A stretch of 8,294 bases of DNA from Alcanivorax sp. (GTDB lineage Bacteria > Pseudomonadota > Gammaproteobacteria > Pseudomonadales > Alcanivoracaceae): contig SLJS01000278.1 in the NCBI GenBank assembly GCA_007135015.1, forward strand, positions 1 through 8,294, read 5' to 3'. The notes below the pieces were generated by a model that was given only the letters and a program-made list of their open reading frames with translations, was not told the origin of the DNA and made no database searches. Numbering within the stretch: the first letter of the stretch is position 1; the number at the start of each line of letters is the position of its first letter. The position numbers and the translations under genes are program-made. This document shows positions 1 through 6,300 of this stretch, in pieces.

Positions 1-7
1 CGGAGTT

Positions 8-829
8 TTGATTCCGCGTGATTACATTACGGAGTGGCGCTCAAAGGCGCCCTGGGTGGACGATGCCCAGGTGGAGCAGGATCTGGTCATCAGCCGGGCC
101 CTGGTGGAGATATTTTCTCATCCCCTATTGCGCAGGGAATTGGCGTTTCGGGGTGGCACGGCCTTGTACAAGCTGTATCTCAAGCCGCCTGCGCGTTATT
201 CCGAGGATATTGATCTGGTGCAGATCAACGCGGGGCCTGCCGGACCGGTAATTGATGCGCTGCGCGAGGTATTGGCCCCGTGGCTGGGTGAGCCAGGGAG
301 AAAACAATCCGAGGGACGGCTAACGCTTTATTTTCGGTTTGAGTCCGAAGATCGCCCGCCCGTTCGATTGAATCTCAAGGTGGAGATCAATACGCGAGAG
401 CATTTTTCGGTGGAAGGCTTTGTAAACGTGCCTTTTGCGGTTTCTTCTCGATGGTTCGAGGGAGAGTGTGGAATCACCAGCTTTTCGCTGGATGAGTTGC
501 TGGCGACGAAATTGCGAGCACTGTATCAGCGCAGCAAGGGCCGTGACCTTTTTGATCTTGCGGTTGCCCTGCAAGCCGGAAATGCCGACCCAGAGAAAGT
601 AGTAGACGGATTTCTAGAATACATGGTGCACGGCGGTCATCGTGTAACCCGAGCTCAATTTGAACAGAATCTGCATGCGAAATTACGCAATCGCCAGTTC
701 CGGGCTGATATTGGCCCCTTGCTTGCGAGTGACTATCAATGGGAAGTTGAGTCTGCGGCACCGTTGGTTCAGGAAGAACTGATTGCACGGTTGCCGGGTG
801 AGCCCTGGAAGGGTGGAGAAGAAGGATAA
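8..829 (+). CDS. AbiEii/AbiGii-family nucleotidyltransferase toxin (type IV toxin-antitoxin)
   Basis: A 273-residue cytoplasmic protein of the AbiEii/AbiGii nucleotidyltransferase family, the toxin half of the AbiE abortive-infection type toxin-antitoxin systems, which limit phage spread. Visible motifs in order: GGTALYK (residues 49-55), the metal-binding SEDIDLV (65-71, with Asp67 and Asp69), KVEINTRE (124-131), and the conserved stretch from LDELLATK (161-168) through the basic RSKGRDLFDL (175-184). The catalytic signature appears intact and the length is normal for the family. The TTG start gives the opening MIPRDYITEW, typical of the family. GGAG at 2-5 sits unusually close, but TTG overlaps a TGA at 9-11, the likely stop of an upstream AbiEi antitoxin gene, so translational coupling is probable. 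Downstream lies an hsdR remnant, consistent with AbiE genes often sitting inside type I restriction loci. GC content is lower than in the operon to the right, suggesting horizontal acquisition. The family call is firm; toxicity is inferred. Confidence 0.93.
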   Translation: MIPRDYITEWRSKAPWVDDAQVEQDLVISRALVEIFSHPLLRRELAFRGGTALYKLYLKPPARYSEDIDLVQINAGPAGPVIDALREVLAPWLGEPGRKQSEGRLTLYFRFESEDRPPVRLNLKVEINTREHFSVEGFVNVPFAVSSRWFEGECGITSFSLDELLATKLRALYQRSKGRDLFDLAVALQAGNADPEKVVDGFLEYMVHGGHRVTRAQFEQNLHAKLRNRQFRADIGPLLASDYQWEVESAAPLVQEELIARLPGEPWKGGEEG

Positions 830-836
830 TCACGGA

Positions 837-1011
837 ATGAATCGCATTACGGAAAGCGCAATCGAACAGGCGGCGCTGGATACGCTCGGGTGATTGAGCT
901 GAAAAACGCCGGGGACGAGAAGGCCTTCCTGCGCCATGCCTGGAATCAGCTACAGACTACAAGGAAAAGATTCCCGCGCTATTTGTTTGCAACGCGCTGC
1001 TGATGATGCGG
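837..1011 (+). pseudogene. hsdR: Remnant of type I restriction endonuclease subunit HsdR
   Basis: The ATG at 837 opens a reading frame matching the classic HsdR N-terminus (MNRITESAIEQAALDTLG), which ends at a TGA at 891-893. A second frame at 890-958 encodes VIELKNAGDEKAF and then HAWNQLQT. This is the HsdR nuclease-domain region around the conserved QLQTYK, and in an intact protein it lies well over 100 residues downstream of the N-terminus. After a one-base deletion near 957 the match continues in another frame at 958-1008 (YKEKIPALFVCNALLMM). The segment is therefore an internally deleted, frameshifted scrap of a gene that is normally about 3 kb; the motor domains are absent. It lies 7 nt after the AbiEii stop and probably once formed part of a type I restriction operon hosting the abiE pair. 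The identification rests on recognising family motifs by eye. No functional product is expected. Confidence 0.85.
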
Positions 1012-1073
1012 CCAGCTGATTGAAGGCTTTTGCCGTCGGGCCCATGGTGGCCCATCAGGACCGCCGCCCGAGA

Positions 1074-1102
1074 TTGACACCTTCATCACCTCCCGGTACC
1101 TT
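1074..1102 (+). promoter_or_regulatory. Probable sigma-70 promoter of the cobalamin riboswitch-btuB operon
   Basis: A perfect -35 hexamer, TTGACA, lies at 1074-1079. After exactly 17 nt comes TACCTT at 1097-1102, which keeps the T, A and final T of TATAAT. The predicted transcription start near 1109-1110 falls a few bases before the first stem of the riboswitch at 1113, as expected for the promoter that drives it. The -10 is weak, so the call depends on the -35, the spacing and the position. Confidence 0.6.
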
Positions 1103-1112
1103 TTGCCGCCTC

Positions 1113-1332
1113 GCACTCGGGTGTTCACCCGTCCTGCCGGACGAGTGGATGAAACGGGAAGTCGGTGCGGCATGCCCTGAAAAACGGCCGCTGCCCATTC
1201 CGACGCTGCCCCCGCAACGGTGATTGAGTCAGGAACCGCCATCGCAGCCACTGTGCCTTGTGCACGGGAAGGCGGCGGCTTCCGGAGATGGCCCGCCATC
1301 TCGCTCATAAGCCCGGAGACCGGCCCGCGTGC
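1113..1332 (+). ncRNA. Cobalamin (vitamin B12) riboswitch
   Basis: This is an adenosylcobalamin-type aptamer in the leader of the btuB operon. Conserved elements appear in the correct order: the P2 arm CACCCGTCC (1127-1135) with GGACGAGTG (1139-1147, one mismatch); AAACGGGAA (1152-1160); P3, GTCGG (1161-1165) with CCGAC (1200-1204); the core GCTGCCCCCGCAACGGT (1205-1221); CCACTG (1248-1253); ACGGGAAGGCG (1264-1274); and the B12 box AGCCCGGAGACCGGCC (1310-1325). The closing stem P1 is visible as GCACTCGGGT (1113-1122) against GCCCGCGTGC (1323-1332), with one mismatch and one wobble. All core parts needed for ligand binding seem present. It sits between a promoter-like sequence and a corrinoid receptor gene, so it should lower expression of the operon when cobalamin is plentiful. 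Confidence 0.95.
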
Positions 1333-1469
1333 CTGAACCGTGCGTTGCGGAGGGCGACGTCGGGGCGGCCGGATGCTTCTCGCATAACAGACTCTCCAGC
1401 CCCCTGAAGTTGCCCCGCGCGCTTTCGTAATGAAACGCCGTGCGGGTGAGCACGGCAAAGGGGGTACTC
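1333..1469 (+). promoter_or_regulatory. btuB leader and putative riboswitch expression platform (ribosome-site sequestration)
   Basis: No hairpin followed by a U-run is visible between the aptamer and btuB, so a transcription-terminating switch is unlikely. Translational control fits better. The ribosome site AAAGGGGG (1457-1464) lies 5 nt before the btuB ATG. Its AGGGGG (1459-1464) is fully complementary to CCCCCT (1400-1405), extendable by a G-U pair (1399 with 1465). The enclosed loop contains a perfect 7-bp hairpin, GCCGTGC (1437-1443) with GCACGGC (1450-1456), immediately 5' of the ribosome site. GGGGC at 1362-1366 could pair with GCCCC at 1399-1403 and so act as an anti-sequestering arm. 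Pairing was found by eye and energies were not computed. Confidence 0.5.
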
Positions 1470-3296
1470 ATGAGCAGCAATCCTTTCCGTTTCGCGGCAA
1501 TGGCCGCCGGTGTCCTGTCTTTCAGCTTCAGTGCGCAGGTTGTCGCCGAAGAAAACATTTCCGGCGAAAACAACGTGACCCTGGATCCGGTGGTGGTGAC
1601 ACCCACACTTTCGGCGCAGACCGTGCGCGAAAGCCTTTCCTCGGTGACGGTGATCGATCGGGAACAGATCGATCGGCAACAGCCTCGGGAGCTTCAGGAT
1701 CTTTTCCATGGTCAGGCGGGGATCAATGCGGTTTCCAGTGGCAGCTTCGGCAAGAACACCAGTGTCTTTACGCGAGGCACCGGCAGTGAGTCGACGATCC
1801 TGTTGGTGGATGGCATCCGGATTCGCTCGGCAACGAGCGGGGGGGCGCCCTGGCAGTTCATTCCTCCGCAACTGCTGGACCGGCTGGAAGTGGTGCGTGG
1901 GCCACGGGGAAGTCTCTACGGAGCCGACGCCGTCGGTGGTGTAGTGCAGGCTTTTACTCCGGAAGGCCGTGGTGAGGCGCAACACTGGGCACAGGCCGGC
2001 GGCGGCTCCTTCGGCACCCGCGAAGGCGGCGCCGGGGCGGCGGCGGGAGACAGCCGCAGCCGTTTCAGTATTGCCGGGAATCATTTCGACACCGGTGGCG
2101 TGCCCGTTCGCCCCGACGGCGAGGACAAGGGTTTCCGGAACAACTCCGGGATTGCCAGCGCGGCCTACCGGCTCGACGGCGGCACGGAAATTTCCGTGGT
2201 CGGTTTCCAGGCCGAGGGTAATACCGAATTTGACAGTGGTGACACTGATTTCCTGATCCAGGCGCTCGGTGCCAGTGCGGAGGCGGCGGTGAATGACCAC
2301 TGGATTACTCATTTCCAGCTGAGCCAGGCTCGTGATGAGGGCGAGCAGGACGACGGCTCCTTCTTTGACACGCGCAGCCGGGTCGCGCACTGGCAGAACC
2401 GTTTTACGCGGGACGAGCAGGAACTTGTTGTCGGTGCCGAGTACCTGGAAGATGTGGTGAGCAGCTCCCGGGACTTTGCCGAGGACCGGCGCGACAACGT
2501 GGCCGTCTTCGGCCAGGCCTTTGCCGGGCTGGGCGACCTGGATCTGCAGACGAGCCTGCGCCACGACGACAACGAGGCGTTTGGCAGTCATGTCACCGGC
2601 GGCGTGTCGCTGGGCTATGCACTGGACAGCGCGCACACGGCACGGGCCAGCTACGGCACCGCCTTTCGCGCGCCCACCTTCAACGATCTTTTTTGGCCAT
2701 CGGATCCGTTCAGCGAAGGCAACCCGGATCTGGAACCGGAAACCTCGCAGACCACAGAGGTCGGCATCCGGGGGCAGTACCGGATCCTGTTCTGGGATCT
2801 GGCCGCCTATCAGACGGACGTGGAAGACCTCATTGACTGGGCACCGGGTAACGACGGCATCTGGCGGCCCACCAATCTGGAAGACGCGCGTATCCAGGGG
2901 GTGGAGCTTTCCGCCGGGGTCAACCTGGATCAGTGGCGGGTTCAATCCTCCGCCGAATACAAGGACCCTCGGGACCGGGAAACCGACAATCTTCTTACGC
3001 GTCGTTCCCGGGCAAACTTCAGGCTGGAAGTGGACCGCCAGTTCGGCGACTGGTCCCTGGGCGCAACAGGGGTGGCGGAGGGCCATCGCTATGATACCGA
3101 TGGCACACGCCATTCCGGCTTCGGCCTACTGAACCTGCGCGCCAGCTGGGAATTCGCGCGTCACTGGTCCGCCCGGCTCACCGTCGACAATGCTCTGGAC
3201 AAGGACTATGTCACGGCCCGCAATACGCTGAACGACTTCGATTACCAGAACGCCGGCCGGGGTGTCTTCCTGACGGTTCGCTACGGCAGCCGCTGA
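1470..3296 (+). CDS. btuB: BtuB-type TonB-dependent outer-membrane corrinoid receptor
   Basis: A 608-residue outer-membrane receptor, close in size to E. coli BtuB (614), expected to import cobalamin or related corrinoids using TonB energy. A signal peptide (residues 1-26) is probably cut after AQVVA. The TonB box is LDPVVVTP (38-45), close to the DTLVVTA type of BtuB. The plug domain follows, with ILLVDGIRIR and a segment ending in RGPRGSLYGADAVGGVVQAF, corresponding to the LIDGVR and YGSDAIGGVV stretches of BtuB. The rest is a beta-barrel rich in alternating hydrophobic and aromatic residues, including FRAPTFNDLFWPSDPF and NPDLEPETS, typical of the family. The last strand is FLTVRY, with a three-residue GSR tail where most porin-fold proteins end on an aromatic residue. 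The ATG at 1470 is chosen because AAAGGGGG precedes it by 5 nt and it opens the signal peptide; a GTG at 1440 in the same frame lies inside the leader hairpin. The riboswitch upstream strongly supports a B12-related substrate. Confidence 0.93.
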   Translation: MSSNPFRFAAMAAGVLSFSFSAQVVAEENISGENNVTLDPVVVTPTLSAQTVRESLSSVTVIDREQIDRQQPRELQDLFHGQAGINAVSSGSFGKNTSVFTRGTGSESTILLVDGIRIRSATSGGAPWQFIPPQLLDRLEVVRGPRGSLYGADAVGGVVQAFTPEGRGEAQHWAQAGGGSFGTREGGAGAAAGDSRSRFSIAGNHFDTGGVPVRPDGEDKGFRNNSGIASAAYRLDGGTEISVVGFQAEGNTEFDSGDTDFLIQALGASAEAAVNDHWITHFQLSQARDEGEQDDGSFFDTRSRVAHWQNRFTRDEQELVVGAEYLEDVVSSSRDFAEDRRDNVAVFGQAFAGLGDLDLQTSLRHDDNEAFGSHVTGGVSLGYALDSAHTARASYGTAFRAPTFNDLFWPSDPFSEGNPDLEPETSQTTEVGIRGQYRILFWDLAAYQTDVEDLIDWAPGNDGIWRPTNLEDARIQGVELSAGVNLDQWRVQSSAEYKDPRDRETDNLLTRRSRANFRLEVDRQFGDWSLGATGVAEGHRYDTDGTRHSGFGLLNLRASWEFARHWSARLTVDNALDKDYVTARNTLNDFDYQNAGRGVFLTVRYGSR

Positions 3297-3313
3297 AGCG
3301 GGGGAGTGTCGCA

Positions 3314-6300
3314 ATGGCAGCGATCATGCAAGGGCGCGCCGAGCTGTACAGGCTAATCATTGCGGCATGCATTGGAGTGTGCCTCTGCCTTTCCGGCCAG
3401 GCCGCGGCCGGAGACGGCGCGCGCATTTTCGGCGTGATCTCCGATCGCTCCGCCGCCGAAGTCGCCGCCGGGGCCAACCGGTTTCTGGAGCGGTTCCCGG
3501 AAAACGAAGTGGTGCTGCGCACGCCGGAGCAGCTTGCGGACAAGCCCGACGGGGAAGTGGTGAAGCTGTGGCGCGGGGCGGACGCCGTGCTGGTGGCCGC
3601 GGTCTTCGGTGACGAGGCGCCGCGCCTGGCGCGCCTGCTTCGCGAGCATCCGCCCGCCCGGGACGCGACCGTCTTTGCCACCAACAGCAGCCGCCAGCTG
3701 GTCCGGTTATCCCGTATCAGTGGCGAACGGGTGCTGGAGGATCTCTCCCACGACGAAATCACCGAAATGGTGGCCAATCCGGACGCCGGCGATGACGCCC
3801 ATGCTCATCTGAAGGAACAGAAACGGCGTTTTCCCGCACAGCGTCAGTGGCTGATCGGCCGCACCCATTATCAGGGCCGCAGCCCGGAATCCATGGACGC
3901 GCTGATGCGCTGGTTGCTGGTCACCGCCGGTAATGAAATGCAGTTGCCGGAGCCGGAACCGCGCCAGACGGTGCGGTACTACCGTGACGGGGAAGCCGTC
4001 ACGGATGCCGGGCAACTGAACCTGGTGGAAGGCCCGGCCGTGGCCCTGCTGGATCTGGACAGCGGCGACCGCCCCGGCGACCGGGACCTGCTCGACAGTG
4101 TCTGCGCGGCACTGGAGGCCCGGGATATCCAGTGCTTCGCGGTGCTCGCGCGCTGGGGCGGCGGCAGTGTCGCCGCGGTGGAGCAACTTGCCGGGACCGC
4201 GACACCGGCGGAACTTGCCGGCGTGCTCAGCCTGCAGGATTTCACCGTCGGCGGCGGCGAGGGGCGCCGTGCGGTGACCGAAGCACTGGAGAAGCTGGAT
4301 GTTCCGGTGATCAAGGGCGTGCGTCTGCCCGGGGACACCGAAGCGCAATGGCGCCTGGGCGATGCCGGCATTCCCCGGGAGACGGTGCACTACAAGATCG
4401 CCATGCCGGAGCTGCAGGGCATCAGCCAGCCCCATCTGCTGGCGGTGGCCCAACCGCCGCGCATTGATGAGCGCACCGGCATCCGGCTGACCCTGACCCG
4501 GCCGGTGAACGAACGGGTGGAAGCCGTGGCGGATCGTTTCCAGCGCTGGAAACGACTGCGGTACCTGGATAACCACGACAAGCGTATCGCGCTGGTCTAT
4601 TACAACCACCCACCGGGTCGGCAGAACATTGGCGCGGACAAGCTCGATGTGCCCGAGTCCCTGTTCGAGATGCTGCAACGGCTGCAGGCCGCCGGCTATA
4701 ACACCGGCGAGCTGCCGGAAGACGCCGAAGCACTTCATGACCGGATACAGGAACGCGGTGTGAATCTTCCCGAGGACCGCCGGGCGCTGGAGGCGCTGGC
4801 CGGACAGGTGCCGTCGCTGAGTCGCGACCAGTATCAGGCCTATTTCGATACCCTGCCGGAGGCCGTGCGCGCGGAACTGGAACAGGGCCCGGTGGGCTAT
4901 CTGCATGCCCGGCTCGCCGAAGCGCTCGAGCGCGATGAACAGGCCCTGGGCACGGATCTCCTGGATCGCCGTATCGAGGACCTGCGGCACATGCTGGGCA
5001 ACCTGGACCACGCTGCCCGCGAACGGGCCATGGCACTGCTGGATCAGTTCGAGGCCGGCTGGCGCCGGGCGCTGAAGGAAGATGTGCCGGAGCTGCAGGA
5101 AGAACAGCCGGAAGCCCAACCGCAAGAGAGGCTTGCGGCACTGCGCGATGCCCTGGTGCGTACCGGCATTCCCGGGCTCACCGGCTGGGGGAAGGCTCCG
5201 GGCGAGGCCATGGTGCGTGACGGGGAAATGCTCTTTCCGGGCCTGCGTTTCGGCAATGTCTTTATCGGGCCGCAGCCGCCCAGGGGCTGGGAGGTGGACG
5301 AGGCCCTGCTGCATGCCAACACCAGCTTTCCGCCCACCCATCACTACACGGGCTTCTATCACTGGCTGCGTGATCACTTCGAGGCGGATGCGCTGGTCTA
5401 TGTGGGGCGGCATTCCACCCGCGAGTTCCTGCCGCGCCGCCGCGCCGGTCTGGCTTCAGACGATTACCCGGACCTGCTCGGCGGTGACCTGCCGGTGATC
5501 TATCCCTATATCGTCGACGGGGTGGGCGAGGGCATCCAGGCCAAGCGCCGGGCCATGGGCGTGATCATCAGTCACCTGACGCCGCCGCTGGCCACCACCG
5601 AGCTCTATGACGAACTGCTGGAGCTGCGCCAGCTGGTGGAAACCTTCGAGGCGGCTACCGATCCGGACTCGCCCACCCGCTCCCGTTCCGCGGACAGACT
5701 GCGCGAGCGCATTGCCGAGCTGGACATGGAAGGGGAGATCGAGCGGGAACTGGCACGCGGACATCATCATGATCACGGCCCCGATCATGAAGATAGTCAT
5801 GACGACGATCATCATGATGAGCACGATGAGCATGACGCTGCCGGCCACGATGAACCGGAACAGGACCACGAGCGCGAGCGCCCGGACCTGGACACCGTGG
5901 ACGACGAACTCCTGGTGCATGAGGTGGGCCATTACCTGACGCACATGCAGGAGCGCTTCATGCCGCTGGGGCTGCATGTCTTCGGTCGCGACTGGGACGA
6001 CGGGGCGCAAGAGACCATGCTGGCGTCCATGGCCGGCGACGACGACATCAAGCCGCAGTGGCGCGAGGAACTGGCCGCGTCTCCCCGCGCCGAGCGGGAG
6101 AACTGGCTGGCGGCCCTGGCGGGGCGTTTCGTGCCGCCCGGACAGGGCAATGACCCGGTGCGCACCCCGAACGTGCTGCCCACCGGCCGCAACTTCCATG
6201 CGCTTTCCAGCGACCTGGTGCCCACCCGGGTGGCCTGGTCCCTGGGCAGTGAAATGGCCGCGGCCGCCCGGGAAGATGATGATCCCCGTGCCACCGGCAG

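Noticed and set aside
1038..1053. GGGCC/GGCCC hairpin before the promoter as a possible terminator of the defence region
   Set aside because: It has only 5 bp and no T-run after it, so it does not support an intrinsic terminator.
979..1458. Open minus-strand frame opposite the leader
   Set aside because: It runs antisense through the riboswitch and promoter and shows no family resemblance. High GC content alone keeps such frames open.
1440..1469. GTG at 1440 as the btuB start
   Set aside because: It would add ten polar residues before the signal peptide, lies inside the leader hairpin, and has no ribosome site; the ATG at 1470 has one.
1305..3113. Long minus-strand open frame opposite btuB
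   Set aside because: It is a shadow of the btuB reading frame and crosses the aptamer. The + strand product has a signal peptide, TonB box and plug motifs that settle the strand.
3314..3400. Possible lipoprotein signal in the CobN-like protein (IAAC)
   Set aside because: The hydrophobic stretch before that Cys is only a few residues long, while a normal signal peptide ending in QAAA fits better and the protein already has a C-terminal anchor.
5918..5932. HEVGH (residues 869-873), matching the HExxH zinc-protease pattern
   Set aside because: It lies in the helix leading into the conserved GLHVFG block of CobN proteins, with no downstream metalloprotease features. The match is probably chance, though these residues could add to metal binding near the His-rich loop.
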